Source: Thermoanaerobacterium saccharolyticum (GTDB lineage Bacteria > Bacillota > Thermoanaerobacteria > Thermoanaerobacterales > Thermoanaerobacteraceae). From it: a stretch of DNA of 64,000 nt. A model generated the notes under the pieces. It was not told the DNA's origin. It searched no databases and worked only from the letters and a program-made list of their open reading frames with translations. Below are positions 43,805 through 53,588 of the stretch, piece by piece. Position numbers and translations under genes: made by a program. Location of the stretch: positions 1 through 64,000 of the forward strand of contig NZ_BBKT01000001.1 in the NCBI RefSeq assembly GCF_000747665.1, given 5' to 3'. Positions within the stretch are counted from its first letter, which is position 1, and the number at the start of each line of letters is the position of its first letter.

Positions 43805-45635
43805 ATGAATAAAATCAATCTTTTAGATGATGAGTTGATAAATAAAATTTCGGCCGGGGAAGTTGTTGAAAGGCCAATGTCTATAGTTAAAGAACTTGTA
43901 GAAAATTCAATAGATGCAGATAGTAAGAACATTACTATTGAAATAATAGATGGTGGAATACCTTACATAAAGGTTTTAGATGATGGTTGCGGTATGAATG
44001 AGATTGATGCTGTTTTAGCTTTTGGGCGTCATGCTACAAGCAAGATAAAGTCGACAGATGATCTTTTTAACATAGGAACATTAGGGTTCCGCGGTGAAGC
44101 CTTAGCAAGCATTGCAGCTATATCAAAAGTTTTGTTAAAAACTAAGGAAGAAAATTCTCTGTATGGAACTTTAATTAATGTTGAAGGTGGAAAAATTTTA
44201 AAAAAGGCAAAGTGCGGGTGCGAGAAGGGTTGTAGCGTTGAAGTAAAAGATGTGTTTTACAATACACCAGCAAGGAGAAAGTTTTTAAAGCGACCATCTA
44301 CAGAGGCAATGTATATAACAGATATGGTAGCTAAAATTGCCCTTTCAAGGCCAGACATATCATTTAAATACATAAAGGACAAAAGAATGGAATTTATGAC
44401 GTCCGGAAACAATTCTGTCAATGAAGTTATTTTAAGGCTTTATGGTGATGAATTGTATTCAAATTTGATAGAGACTGAGTACAATGATGAATATATGAAT
44501 ATAAAAATATTTTTATGTAAGCCTTCATATACAAGAGGAAATCGCAACATGCAAATTTTATTTGTCAATGGAAGGTTTGTAAAAAATAAGATTTATACAA
44601 CTGCTGTTGAAGAAGCATACAAAACATTGATTCCAGTGAATAGATATCCAGTTGTGATCACATATTTAAATATTGATCCTAAAAATATAGATGTAAATGT
44701 TCATCCAACAAAATTAGAAGTTAAATTTTCCGACGAAAAGGAAATTTTTGACTCAATATACAAAAGCATAAAAAAATGCTTTAAATAGATCAAATCTAAT
44801 TCCGGCTATTCGACATGATATGTTTACATATACAGATATTGCAGAAAACAAAGTAGAAGAAAAATCTAATCCAAAACAGCTTAATATAATAGAAGAAGAA
44901 TCGACTAATAAAATAATAGAAGTCTATTCAAATAACAAAAGTTTTATGTCCAATGTAAAGGAAAGCAGCGAAAAGGCTTATTTTGACTACAATGATGTCA
45001 ATGCCTTCAAGAAAGAAACTGAAAATACGCACATAGAAAATTTTAATACATTACCTGATGAGCATGATGATTATAAAATCGTCGGTGTGATTTTTTCAAC
45101 TTATATAATTGTAGAAAAGGACGATATGATATACTTAGTGGATCAACACGCCGCGCATGAAAGGATATTGTATGAAAAGTTTATGAACATGTATAATAAT
45201 GTTCAGGGGAAGCAGACAACTATCCCCATTCTGATAAATATCGAACCTGGCGATGATGTTATAATAAATGAAAATATAGAATTATTCAATAAATTAGGTT
45301 ATAAATTTGAAAGCTTTGGGAATAATTCAATTATATTAAGAGAAGTGCCAGTTGTATTAGGCCAGCCAGAATCAAGGCAACTATTCATTGACATAATTGA
45401 TAAATTGAAAAGAGATGATTTTAACAAAGACATTAATTTAAAAGAGGAAACAATAATAATGATGGCTTGCAAAAAGGCAGTTAAAGCAATGGACAGTTTA
45501 TCAAAAGAGGAGATTAGCTCTTTATTTAATGATTTGAAAGTTACCGAAAATCCATATACGTGTCCACATGGACGTCCAGTAATTGTATCGATAAAAAAAT
45601 ATGAATTAGAAAAAATGTTTAAAAGAATCATGTAG
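43805..45635 (+). CDS. mutL: DNA mismatch repair protein MutL, apparent frameshift
   Basis: MutL couples mismatch recognition by MutS to strand removal. The GHKL ATPase is intact: VVERPMSIVKELVENSIDAD, DDGCGMNEID, GFRGEALASIAAIS, and VDVFYNTPARRKF-type VKDVFYNTPARRKFLKRPST. The C-terminal endonuclease domain has the DQHAAHERILYEKF motif, ACKKAVKAMD and CPHGRPVIV. The frame breaks at the A7 run 44770-44776; removing one A joins YKSIKNALN to RSNLIPAIRHDMF and gives 609 residues. If the break were real, the cell would lack mismatch repair. Confidence 0.95.
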
Positions 45636-45645
45636 AGGTGTTTCA

Positions 45646-46596
45646 ATGGCAATACCATTATTAATAATCGTAGGGCCAACTGCTTCAGGAAAGTCAAGAT
45701 TATCTGTAGAAATTGCTAAATTTTATGATGGTGAAATAATATCTGCTGATTCGATGCAGATATATAAATATATGGATATCGGAACTGCCAAAATAACAAA
45801 TGAAGAAAAACAAGGCATACCACATTATATGATAGATATAGTTGAACCAAACGTTAAATTTAGTGTCGCTGAATACGAGAAAATGGCTAAACCATTGATA
45901 GATGATATTTTTAAGAGAGGAAAGCTACCAATTGTTGTAGGCGGTACAGGTTTATATGTGAATTCATTGATTTACATAATGAATTTTTCAGAGTATATTG
46001 GCAATGATGATTTTAGATCTGTCCTAAAAAATATAGCATCTGTTTTGGGCAATGAATATTTATTTGAAAGATTAAAGATGGTTGACCCTAAAACTTACTC
46101 TAAACTTCATCCAAATGATTTAAGAAGGGTCATTAGAGCTTTAGAGGTTTACCAATTTACCGGAATACCAATTTCTGTTTATCAGGAATTAAGCAATAAA
46201 CGCGTCAATCCAGACTACAATGCCGTAATGGTAGGCTTAAATTACAGAAATAGAGAAACTTTGTATAAAAAAATTGACGATAGAGTAGATACAATGATAA
46301 AAAATAATTTAATAGATGAAGTGGTAAATTTGCTAAAAATAGGGTATAATAAGTATGGTACGTCTATGCAGGCTTTAGGGTATAAAGAAATTATAGAATA
46401 TTTGGAGGGAAAAGTTTCATTAGAAGAAGCAATTGCTGATCTAAAAATGAAGACAAGGAGGTATGCAAAAAGACAGATAACATGGTTTAAAAGTTATAAA
46501 ACCATAAATTGGTTTTATGTTGATGATTATAGTAGCTTTGAAGATCTTGAAAAAAATATTATTTCTTTTTTAGCAGGAAAATTAAAATTTAAGTAG
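45646..46596 (+). CDS. miaA: tRNA dimethylallyltransferase
   Basis: MiaA adds the dimethylallyl group to A37 of tRNAs reading UNN codons. Marks are LIIVGPTASGKSRLSVEIAK (P-loop), GEIISADSMQIYKYMDIGTA, PHYMIDIVEP, PIVVGGTGLYVNSLIY and RYAKRQITWFKSYK. The length of 316 residues is normal. It lies in the common mutS-mutL-miaA-hfq order. Confidence 0.97.
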   Translation: MAIPLLIIVGPTASGKSRLSVEIAKFYDGEIISADSMQIYKYMDIGTAKITNEEKQGIPHYMIDIVEPNVKFSVAEYEKMAKPLIDDIFKRGKLPIVVGGTGLYVNSLIYIMNFSEYIGNDDFRSVLKNIASVLGNEYLFERLKMVDPKTYSKLHPNDLRRVIRALEVYQFTGIPISVYQELSNKRVNPDYNAVMVGLNYRNRETLYKKIDDRVDTMIKNNLIDEVVNLLKIGYNKYGTSMQALGYKEIIEYLEGKVSLEEAIADLKMKTRRYAKRQITWFKSYKTINWFYVDDYSSFEDLEKNIISFLAGKLKFK

Positions 46597-46638
46597 AATA
46601 TAAATAATTATTAACAACAATAGAAGGGGGATGGCTAT

Positions 46639-46893
46639 ATGAATCAAAAAACAGCTATCAATTTACAGGATATTTTTTTAAATCAGGTAAGAAAAGAACA
46701 TATTGCTGTAACAGTTTATCTGATTAATGGCTTTCAATTAAAAGGCATGGTTAAAGGTTTTGACAATTTTACGGTTGTTTTGGAAACAGATAATAAACAA
46801 CAGCAGCTTATATACAAACACGCTGTTTCTACAATAACGCCTTTAAAGCCAGTAATTTTTACAACGACTGAGAAGGATGAAAAGCAGCAATAA
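46639..46893 (+). CDS. hfq: RNA chaperone Hfq
   Basis: An 84-residue Sm-like protein. The Sm1 region [20 protein letters not shown] and the Sm2 motif [10 protein letters not shown] (YKHA) are diagnostic. Hfq forms a hexamer that binds small RNAs and mRNA. AAGGGGG precedes the ATG, and a strong hairpin terminator follows. Confidence 0.97.
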   Translation: MNQKTAINLQDIFLNQVRKEHIAVTVYLINGFQLKGMVKGFDNFTVVLETDNKQQQLIYKHAVSTITPLKPVIFTTTEKDEKQQ

Positions 46894-46907
46894 TGTAAGA
46901 AAACGCA

Positions 46908-46942
46908 AAAACAGTATTAGAATAGCTAATACTGTTTTTAAA
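46908..46942 (+). terminator. Terminator after hfq
   Basis: AAAAACAGTATTAG pairs with CTAATACTGTTTTT around AATAG. The next gene's ribosome site starts only five bases later. Confidence 0.8.
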
Positions 46943-46960
46943 TATTGGAGGTATATGCTT

Positions 46961-47758
46961 ATGAAAATTGGATTTATAGGAACCGGCAATATGGGGACAG
47001 CTTTAATTAACGGCTTAATAAATTCTGATTTTGTCACTGCGAATGATATATATGCTTATGATGTTTCATATGACAAACTTTTAAAATTAAAGGATGAATT
47101 AAGCATAAACATATCTAAAAGCAATGTCGATGTGACAAATGAGTGTGATGTTATTATTCTAGCAGTAAAGCCAAATTTATATGATAGCGTATTGGAAGAA
47201 ATAAAAAATGATGTAGATGAAAATAAAATTATTATTATAATTGCTCCTGGAATTAGTATCGATCACGTGAAGAGCATTTTACAGAAAGGAAAAATAGTGC
47301 GTACGATTCCTAATACACCGGCTTTGATTGGGGAAGGTATTACAGCTATATCTTATCCTGAAGATATGTCTTCTCGTGATAAAGAAATAGTTGAGAAAAT
47401 ATTCAAATCTTGCGGGGAGATAGTTGAGATAAAAGAAAATTTAATAGATGCGGCAATGGCAATATCAAGCTGTAGCCCAGCTTACGTGTACATGTTTGTT
47501 GAAGCTTTATCTGACGCAGGTGTATCGTTGGGGTTGCCAAGAGATGTAGCCTACAAATTGTCTTCAAAAGCTGTTTCAGGTTCTGGTAGTATGGTTTTAA
47601 AAACGGGTTTTCATCCTGGCTATTTGAAAGATATGGTTACATCACCGGCCGGAACTACAATACAAGGTGTCAGGACTTTGGAAAAGTACGGATTAAGGAG
47701 TGCAGTTTTTGAAGCTGTAATTTCATCTTTTGAAAAAGTAAAGGGAAACAAACAATGA
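46961..47758 (+). CDS. proC: Pyrroline-5-carboxylate reductase
   Basis: ProC reduces 1-pyrroline-5-carboxylate to proline. Visible are the Rossmann motif IGFIGTGNMGTALINGL, LAVKPN, VRTIPNTPALIGEGITA, and the C-terminal signature DMVTSPAGTTIQGVRTLEK. The frame is open to 46877 but GGAGGT at 46947-46952 fits the ATG at 46961. The length of 265 residues is normal. The stop overlaps the start of rnhA. Confidence 0.95.
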   Translation: MKIGFIGTGNMGTALINGLINSDFVTANDIYAYDVSYDKLLKLKDELSINISKSNVDVTNECDVIILAVKPNLYDSVLEEIKNDVDENKIIIIIAPGISIDHVKSILQKGKIVRTIPNTPALIGEGITAISYPEDMSSRDKEIVEKIFKSCGEIVEIKENLIDAAMAISSCSPAYVYMFVEALSDAGVSLGLPRDVAYKLSSKAVSGSGSMVLKTGFHPGYLKDMVTSPAGTTIQGVRTLEKYGLRSAVFEAVISSFEKVKGNKQ

Positions 47759-48216
47759 TGAGTATTCCTGAGGTTATTATATATACTGATGGTGCTTGTA
47801 GTGGCAATCCTGGTCCAGGTGGCTGGGGAGCAATTTTGATTTATAAAGATACAGTAAAAGAAATATCAGGCTACGAAGAAAATACCACTAATAACAGAAT
47901 GGAATTGACAGCCGCTATAGAAGCCTTAAAAATGCTAAAAAGGCCTTGCAAGGTAAATTTATATAGCGATAGCAGTTATTTAATAAACGCATTCAATCAA
48001 AAATGGATAGACAATTGGTTAAAGAAAGGCTGGATTAAGTCTGATAAGACCCCTGTGGAAAACAAAGATCTATGGCTTAAATTATTAGACTTATCATCTA
48101 TACATCAAATTAAGTGGATCAAAGTTAAAGGCCATGCTGATAATGAATACAATAATAGATGTGATAAATTGGCCACTGATGAAATAAAAAAGCATCAGAT
48201 TAGCATCGCAAAATAA
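47755..48216 (+). CDS. rnhA: Ribonuclease HI
   Basis: A 153-residue RNase HI that cuts the RNA strand of RNA-DNA hybrids. The four catalytic acids appear in IYTDGACSGNPGPGGWG (D), RMELTAAIEAL (E), LYSDSSYL (D) and NNRCDKLA (D). A basic-protrusion-like WIDNWLKKGW is present. It overlaps proC by four bases. Confidence 0.95.
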   Translation: MMSIPEVIIYTDGACSGNPGPGGWGAILIYKDTVKEISGYEENTTNNRMELTAAIEALKMLKRPCKVNLYSDSSYLINAFNQKWIDNWLKKGWIKSDKTPVENKDLWLKLLDLSSIHQIKWIKVKGHADNEYNNRCDKLATDEIKKHQISIAK

Positions 48217-48231
48217 TTTTTTCAAATCAAA

Positions 48232-48269
48232 ACCCAATTATACGAAATAACTATTTCGTATAATTGGGT
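48232..48269. repeat. Perfect 18-bp inverted repeat before the recombinase gene
   Basis: ACCCAATTATACGAAATA at 48232-48249 is the exact reverse complement of 48252-48269, with only two bases between. No T run follows on the plus strand, so it is not a standard terminator for rnhA. It ends 22 bases before the recombinase ribosome site. It may be a protein-binding operator, a recombination site or a structured leader. Confidence 0.85.
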
Positions 48270-48305
48270 GTATATAAAGTAATGTTTATAGAGGTGAATT
48301 TTTAT

Positions 48306-49289
48306 ATGTTTATCTCAACTAAAGATAATTTAGAATTACCTCCTATTCTCGAAGAATTTTTAAACTATTTTTCTACTATAAAAGCTAGATCACCTAATAC
48401 TGTTAAAGCTTATTTATACGATTTAATTTTGTTTTTCAGATTTATAAAGGTTAGAAAAAAACTTTGCTCTGATTCGGATTTTGACAATATCGATATTAGT
48501 GATGTTGATATTTCTCTCATTGAGTCAATCGATTTAAATGACCTATATGCCTTTTTATCTTTTGTCACACATGAAAGATCTAATACCCCTCCAGCCCGTG
48601 CTCGCAAAGTTGCAAGTCTAAGGTCTTTTTATAATTACCTATATGCAAAAAGAAAAGTAATAACAAAAAATCCTGCTTTAGAATTAGAATCACCTAAGCT
48701 CGGCATTAGACAACCTGTATATTTAACATTAGATGAAAGTGTAAAATTATTAAACTCTATTGATGGAGAATTTAAAGAGCGAGATTATGCTATAATAACC
48801 TTATTCTTAAATTGTGGGCTTAGACTTTCAGAATTAGCAAATATAAATATTAGTGATATTAAAGATGATAAACTTACAGTTATCGGTAAGGGAAATAAAC
48901 AGCGGACTGTTTACCTTAATGATGCGTGTATAAATGCCATAAACGATTATTTAAAAGTTAGGCCGCATGATGGTGTTAAAGACAAAAAAGCATTGTTTTT
49001 AAGCAAAAGATTGCAAAGGATAAGCATTAAGACTATACAATACATTGTCAAAAAACACTTAAAAGACGCTAATCTTGATGGCAAAAAGTATTCTACTCAT
49101 AAACTTAGGCATACAGCAGCGACGCTTATGTACAGATATGGAAAAGTTGATATCAGGACATTGCAAAGGTTATTAGGACATTCCAATGTATCAACAACAC
49201 AGATATATACGCATGTTGACGACAGTCAACTGAGAGATGCTGTAAGAACTAATCCCCTCTCTGAATTGAATATTGATAATAAGAACTAA
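48306..49289 (+). CDS. Tyrosine recombinase (XerC/XerA type), intact
   Basis: A 327-residue tyrosine recombinase. The catalytic set is complete: Arg in LNCGLRLSELAN, Lys in KGNKQRTVYL, HxxR in STHKLRHTAATL, His in LLGHSNVSTTQ, and the Tyr of QIYTHVDD. The N-terminal core-binding domain is longer than in XerC (about 140 residues). It probably resolves chromosome dimers at dif, since the other Xer gene in this window has lost its active site. The ATG at 48306 is nine bases after GAGGTG. lexA follows, a usual clostridial neighbour. Confidence 0.92.
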   Translation: MFISTKDNLELPPILEEFLNYFSTIKARSPNTVKAYLYDLILFFRFIKVRKKLCSDSDFDNIDISDVDISLIESIDLNDLYAFLSFVTHERSNTPPARARKVASLRSFYNYLYAKRKVITKNPALELESPKLGIRQPVYLTLDESVKLLNSIDGEFKERDYAIITLFLNCGLRLSELANINISDIKDDKLTVIGKGNKQRTVYLNDACINAINDYLKVRPHDGVKDKKALFLSKRLQRISIKTIQYIVKKHLKDANLDGKKYSTHKLRHTAATLMYRYGKVDIRTLQRLLGHSNVSTTQIYTHVDDSQLRDAVRTNPLSELNIDNKN

Positions 49290-49295
49290 TGTTTG
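49282..49295 (+). promoter_or_regulatory. Candidate LexA (SOS) box of lexA
   Basis: AGAACTAATGTTTG matches the Bacillus SOS box CGAACRNRYGTTYG with two mismatches. It overlaps the -35 element of the lexA promoter and the end of the recombinase gene. Confidence 0.65.
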
Positions 49296-49321
49296 ATTTA
49301 ATTGTGTCTATGTGTTATAAT
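49293..49321 (+). promoter_or_regulatory. Sigma-A promoter of lexA
   Basis: TTGATT at 49293-49298, 17 bases, TATAAT at 49316-49321. It stands 26 bases before the GTG start. Confidence 0.8.
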
Positions 49322-49347
49322 AAAGAAAAGTTTGGAGGGGTCTAATT

Positions 49348-49971
49348 GTGAAAGATGCATCTAAAATAAGCACTAAACAGCAAGAGATAATTGATTTCAT
49401 AAAGAGTGAGATTAAACGCAAAGGATATCCACCATCAGTTAGAGAAATTGGGAAAGCTGTGGGTTTACGTTCTACATCAACAGTCCATGGTCACTTGTCA
49501 CGCCTTGAGAAAAAAGGTTATATTAGAAGAGATCCAACAAAACCAAGAGCTATTGAGGTTTTAAGTAATGATGAAAAGTATATAAGCGACGTTGTAAAGC
49601 TGCCTGTCATTGGCAAGGTCACTGCTGGAACTCCTATATTAGCTATTCAAAATATTGAAGAGTATTATTCTGTACCGAGAGATCTTATTACAGGTTATGA
49701 AAGCGAAAGTTTTATTTTAAAAGTTCGCGGAGAAAGCATGATAAACGCAGGTATATTAGACGGTGATTACATCATAATTAGAAAGCAGTCATATGCAGAC
49801 AATGGCGATATTGTAATAGCTTTGATCGAAGATGAAGCAACTGTGAAAAGATTTTATAAGGAAAACAATCATATAAGGTTGCAGCCTGAAAATCCTTCAA
49901 TGAACCCTATAATTGTAGACGATGTGATGATTTTAGGAAAAGTAGTTGGAGTAATAAGAAAGCTCAAATGA
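49348..49971 (+). CDS. lexA: LexA repressor
   Basis: A 207-residue SOS repressor. The winged-helix DNA-binding domain reads [25 protein letters not shown], the autocleavage site is the Ala-Gly in [11 protein letters not shown], and the catalytic Ser and Lys lie in [14 protein letters not shown] and EATVKRF. GGAGGGG precedes the GTG start at 49348. A LexA box over its own promoter indicates autoregulation. Confidence 0.97.
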   Translation: MKDASKISTKQQEIIDFIKSEIKRKGYPPSVREIGKAVGLRSTSTVHGHLSRLEKKGYIRRDPTKPRAIEVLSNDEKYISDVVKLPVIGKVTAGTPILAIQNIEEYYSVPRDLITGYESESFILKVRGESMINAGILDGDYIIIRKQSYADNGDIVIALIEDEATVKRFYKENNHIRLQPENPSMNPIIVDDVMILGKVVGVIRKLK

Positions 49972-49992
49972 ATCATCGTTTGAGCTTTCTTA
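49957..49992. terminator. Bidirectional terminator between lexA and the lyase gene
   Basis: AGAAAGCTCAAA at 49957-49968 pairs with TTTGAGCTTTCT at 49979-49990. It contains the end of lexA and precedes the convergent minus-strand stop. Confidence 0.75.
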
Positions 49993-49994
49993 AA

Positions 49995-51281
49995 TTAGAT
50001 TTTGATGAATCCTTTCTCTATCATATTGTTTATTGCAATCATAAGGCTAAGCTTTACTTGGTAATACGATAAACCACCTTGTACATAAGCTGTATATGGT
50101 TTCCTAATAGGAGCATCAGCACTTAATTCAATAGATGAGCCTTGAATAAATCCACCTGCAGCCATAATAACTTGATCATCGTATCCTGGCATATTCCATG
50201 GTTCAGGAACCACATGTGAATCGACAGGAGAACCTTTCTGAATGCTCTGAATAAAAGTAATCAACTCTTCTTTTGTTTTAAATCTAATTGCCTGTACAAT
50301 ATCTGTTCTTAGTTCATTGAATTTTGGCAAAACTTCGTAGCCCAACATTTCCATTATTTTAGCCAAAATTATAGCTCCTTTTAATGCATTGCCAACAACC
50401 AAAGGTGAAAAAAATAATCCTTCTAATGTTAAACGATTTGTATTCAGTGTAGGGCCTACCTTCTTCCCTATCCCAGGTGCGAATAATCTGTATGCCGCTT
50501 TTTCAACAAGCTCTTTCTTCCCTGCAACATAACCGCCTGTGGGAGATATCCCACCTCCGGGATTTTTTATCAGAGAGCCTGCAATCAAATCTGCTCCAAC
50601 ATCTGTTGGTTCCAAATCTTCTGTAAATTCGCCGTAACAATTATCTACAAATACAATTATATCTTTCTTTTTGTCTTTCAACTTTTTAATCACAAATTCA
50701 ATATCGCCAATAGAAAGTGAATACCTAAAGTCATATCCTTTTGATCTTTGTATCATAACCATTTTGGTTTTACTTGAAACTTCACCTATAAGTTTTTCTA
50801 CATCAATTTTCCCGCTTTTTAAAAGAGGGACTTCTTTGTATATAATTCCTAAATCTGTGAGAGAACCATTGTTGCTATTGCTTCCTCTCCCTATTATGTC
50901 AGTAAGAGTATCATATGGTGTTCCACAAGCCGATATTAGCTCATCATTTGGTCTTAATACACCATAAAGACATAAAGATATGGCATGTGTTCCAGAAACT
51001 ATTTGAGGCCTTACTAAGGCGTCTTGCGCGTTAAATATGTCAGAATATATTTTTTCTATTGCATCTCTTCCTATGTCGCCATAACCATATCCGGTTGTTC
51101 CATTAAAATGTATATCGCTTAAATGATTCTTTTGCATTGCATACAATACTTTATATTGATTTTTTTCTACGATCTTATCAACTTTTTTAAACTCGTCTTT
51201 GACGTCATTTTCTGCTTTTTCAAGCAAAAAAATAACATCTTTAGAGATGTTAAACTTTTCTTCAAGTATGTTTTCCGACAT
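49995..51281 (-). CDS. Methionine gamma-lyase family PLP enzyme (YnbB-like)
   Basis: A 428-residue fold-type I PLP protein of the group annotated as methionine gamma-lyase family or aluminium resistance protein. Visible are RPQIVSGTHAISLCLYGVL, ISACGTPYDTLTDIIG, FVDNCYGEFTE (PLP Asp), and the lysine region DLIAGSLIKNPGGGI. The true reaction is not settled for this group. ATG at 51281 follows GAGAGG. It lies just downstream of spoVK on the same strand, as ynbB does in Bacillus, and downstream it converges with lexA. Confidence 0.85.
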   Translation of the reverse strand: MSENILEEKFNISKDVIFLLEKAENDVKDEFKKVDKIVEKNQYKVLYAMQKNHLSDIHFNGTTGYGYGDIGRDAIEKIYSDIFNAQDALVRPQIVSGTHAISLCLYGVLRPNDELISACGTPYDTLTDIIGRGSNSNNGSLTDLGIIYKEVPLLKSGKIDVEKLIGEVSSKTKMVMIQRSKGYDFRYSLSIGDIEFVIKKLKDKKKDIIVFVDNCYGEFTEDLEPTDVGADLIAGSLIKNPGGGISPTGGYVAGKKELVEKAAYRLFAPGIGKKVGPTLNTNRLTLEGLFFSPLVVGNALKGAIILAKIMEMLGYEVLPKFNELRTDIVQAIRFKTKEELITFIQSIQKGSPVDSHVVPEPWNMPGYDDQVIMAAGGFIQGSSIELSADAPIRKPYTAYVQGGLSYYQVKLSLMIAINNMIEKGFIKI

Positions 51282-51285
51282 ATTC

Positions 51286-52176
51286 TCAATCCTCTCTAAT
51301 ATCAAAAGAATCAATTATCATCAAATCATCTTTTGTTATTGTTTTTTTATTTATTATCCTCACAGCTTGTTTTCTTATAGCTCTTTCAATTATGTTTCTA
51401 ACCAATCTCGCATTTCCTATTTCTCTTGTAGTATTGTCATTAATTAAAACTTTCATTATTTTTCTTTTTGCGCTATCTGTTAGTACATATTGCCTATTCT
51501 TTGTCATTAATTCTGCAATCCGCAACAATTCATCTATAGTGTAGTCAGGAAAATCAATTTGTATAGGAAATCTAGATCTTAAACCTGGGTTGGTGTTTAG
51601 AAAATATTCCATTTCATCTCTATAACCCGCCAAAATCAAGACAAACTGATCTTTGTAATCTTCCATTGCTTTGACTAAAGTATCAATCGCTTCTTTGCCA
51701 AAGTCCTTTTCTCCACCTCTAGCCAATGAATAAGCTTCATCGACAAATAATATTCCACCTAATGCTTTTTTTACATTTTCTTGTACCCTATGGGCCGTGT
51801 GTCCTATATATTCGCCAACTAAATCGGCTCTTTCCACTTCTACCACATGCCCTTTGTTAAGGACTCCAATGCCTTTCAAAAGTTTACCCAATATTCTTGC
51901 AACGGTTGTCTTCCCAGTGCCAGGATTACCCTTAAACACCATATGTAAAACTATTGGATCCGTCACTAATCCTGCATTTTTTCTCTTAATTTGAACCTGC
52001 TCTAAAGCATATAACTCGTTTATTATTTGCTTTACTTTGTTAAGGCCGATTAAAGAGTTTAATTCTTTTAATGCTTCTATCTCAAGATTTTTATCTCTCT
52101 CTATGTTTTTATTGTCATCAGATTTTGCTTTTTTGTCAATCTTATAATTTTCAAAGTTTACAGACCATATACTCAT
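51286..52176 (-). CDS. spoVK: Stage V sporulation protein K, AAA ATPase
   Basis: A CbxX/CfqX-type AAA ATPase of about 296 residues, called SpoVK in spore formers, where it acts in spore maturation in the mother cell. It has FKGNPGTGKTTVARILGKLL (Walker A), GGILFVDEAYSLARGGEKDF (Walker B), and the family end ARLVRNIIERAIRKQAVR. The ATG at 52176 is preferred over a GTG at 52185 because of GGGATG spacing. It precedes the YnbB-like gene by four bases. Confidence 0.9.
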   Translation of the reverse strand: MSIWSVNFENYKIDKKAKSDDNKNIERDKNLEIEALKELNSLIGLNKVKQIINELYALEQVQIKRKNAGLVTDPIVLHMVFKGNPGTGKTTVARILGKLLKGIGVLNKGHVVEVERADLVGEYIGHTAHRVQENVKKALGGILFVDEAYSLARGGEKDFGKEAIDTLVKAMEDYKDQFVLILAGYRDEMEYFLNTNPGLRSRFPIQIDFPDYTIDELLRIAELMTKNRQYVLTDSAKRKIMKVLINDNTTREIGNARLVRNIIERAIRKQAVRIINKKTITKDDLMIIDSFDIRED

Positions 52177-52252
52177 GATAATCACATCCCAATATGTTGT
52201 TTTCGCTAATACTATTTTATGATATTGGGATGTGAAATGTTCATACTGTTTA

Positions 52253-53548
52253 TTATGGGCGAATTCTAGACAGCGTTCTTGGAAATGGTATGCATTCTCT
52301 CACATGTTCTGTATTAGTTATCCATGCGACTGTTCTCTCTATACCAAGTCCAAACCCGGAATGGGGCACAGTGCCATATTTTCTTAAATCAAGATACCAA
52401 TTGTACATATCAATCGGTAAATTTTCTTCTTTCAGTCTCTTTACCAACAAATCATAATCATGAATACGCTGACTACCTCCAATAATCTCGCCATAACCTT
52501 CAGGCGCCAGCAAATCTGCACATAGCACTACTTCAGGTCTATCTTCTTTTGGCTGCATGTAAAAGGCTTTGCATTCAGCAGGGTATTCAGTTATGAAGAC
52601 AGGTTTATCAAATTGATTTGACAGGAATGTCTCGTCTGGTGAGCCCAAATCATTTCCCCATTGGATCTCATAACCATTTTTATTCAAAAGCTTAATTGCT
52701 TCATCATATGTCAAGCGTGGAAAAGGAGTTTTGATTTTTTCCAGCTTACTTAGATCCCTTCCAAGTTCTTTTAATTCTCTTGAACAGTTTTCTAATGCAG
52801 ATTGAACTATGTATTCTACCAACTTTTCTTGAACTTCCATATTGCCATAATGATCCACAAAAGCCATTTCAGGCTCAACCATCCAGAACTCATTTAAGTG
52901 TCTTCTCGTTTTTGATTTCTCAGCTCTAAATGTTGGACCAAAGCTGTACACCTTACCAAATGCCATGGCAGCAGCTTCTTGATACAACTGACCAGTTTGT
53001 GAAAGATAAGCATTTTCACCAAAATAATCTATTTGAAAAAGGTCCGAAGTTCCTTCACAAGTAGATGGTGTTATGATTGGTGAGTCAATTCTCACAAAAT
53101 CATTGTTATTTAAAAACTCCTGTATTGCCTTTATTACTTCATGGCGGACTGACAAAATTGCCTGCTGTCTTGGTGTTCTGATCCAAAGGTGTCTATTGTC
53201 TAATAAAAAATCTATTCCATGTTCTTTTAATGAAATGGGATAGTCATTAAAAGCCATTTGTATTAAATCTACATTTTTGATTGTAAGTTCAAAACCGAAT
53301 GGAGATCTTTCATCTTTTCTCACAATGCCAGAAACCGATATAGAAGACTCCTGTGTTAATTTGTCGCAAAGTTCAAAGACATTTTCGTCTACTTCGTTTT
53401 TTACAACTATGCCCTGAACAAACCCAGATCCATCTCGTATTATTAAAAATTTAATTTTCCCGCTGGATCTCTTATTGTATAGCCATCCATTAATTGTAAC
53501 TTCTTCCCCCACATGATCTTTCATTTCTTTTATTTTTATTAGATTCAT
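52253..53548 (-). CDS. asnS: Asparaginyl-tRNA synthetase
   Basis: A 431-residue class IIb synthetase. It has an N-terminal OB domain ([20 protein letters not shown]), motif 2 ([20 protein letters not shown]) and motif 3 ([15 protein letters not shown]). The AsnRS-type sequences rather than AspRS insertions identify it. GGAGG precedes the ATG at 53548. It stands between spoVK and purB. Confidence 0.95.
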   Translation of the reverse strand: MNLIKIKEMKDHVGEEVTINGWLYNKRSSGKIKFLIIRDGSGFVQGIVVKNEVDENVFELCDKLTQESSISVSGIVRKDERSPFGFELTIKNVDLIQMAFNDYPISLKEHGIDFLLDNRHLWIRTPRQQAILSVRHEVIKAIQEFLNNNDFVRIDSPIITPSTCEGTSDLFQIDYFGENAYLSQTGQLYQEAAAMAFGKVYSFGPTFRAEKSKTRRHLNEFWMVEPEMAFVDHYGNMEVQEKLVEYIVQSALENCSRELKELGRDLSKLEKIKTPFPRLTYDEAIKLLNKNGYEIQWGNDLGSPDETFLSNQFDKPVFITEYPAECKAFYMQPKEDRPEVVLCADLLAPEGYGEIIGGSQRIHDYDLLVKRLKEENLPIDMYNWYLDLRKYGTVPHSGFGLGIERTVAWITNTEHVRECIPFPRTLSRIRP

Positions 53549-53588
53549 ATTTACGCCTCCTATCACGTAAATTATAACATAATTATTT

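Noticed and set aside
45299-45697. A 132-codon minus-strand frame opposite mutL and miaA
   Set aside because: It spans two well-supported plus-strand genes and has composition typical of an antisense shadow.
48232-48269. A true loxP site
   Set aside because: Only the inner TTCGTATA-type core is shared; the central spacer is two bases rather than eight.
48306-49289. Prophage or integrative-element integrase
   Set aside because: Neighbours are core genes (rnhA, lexA), there is no cargo and no flanking direct repeat, and the gene is a usual clostridial neighbour of lexA.
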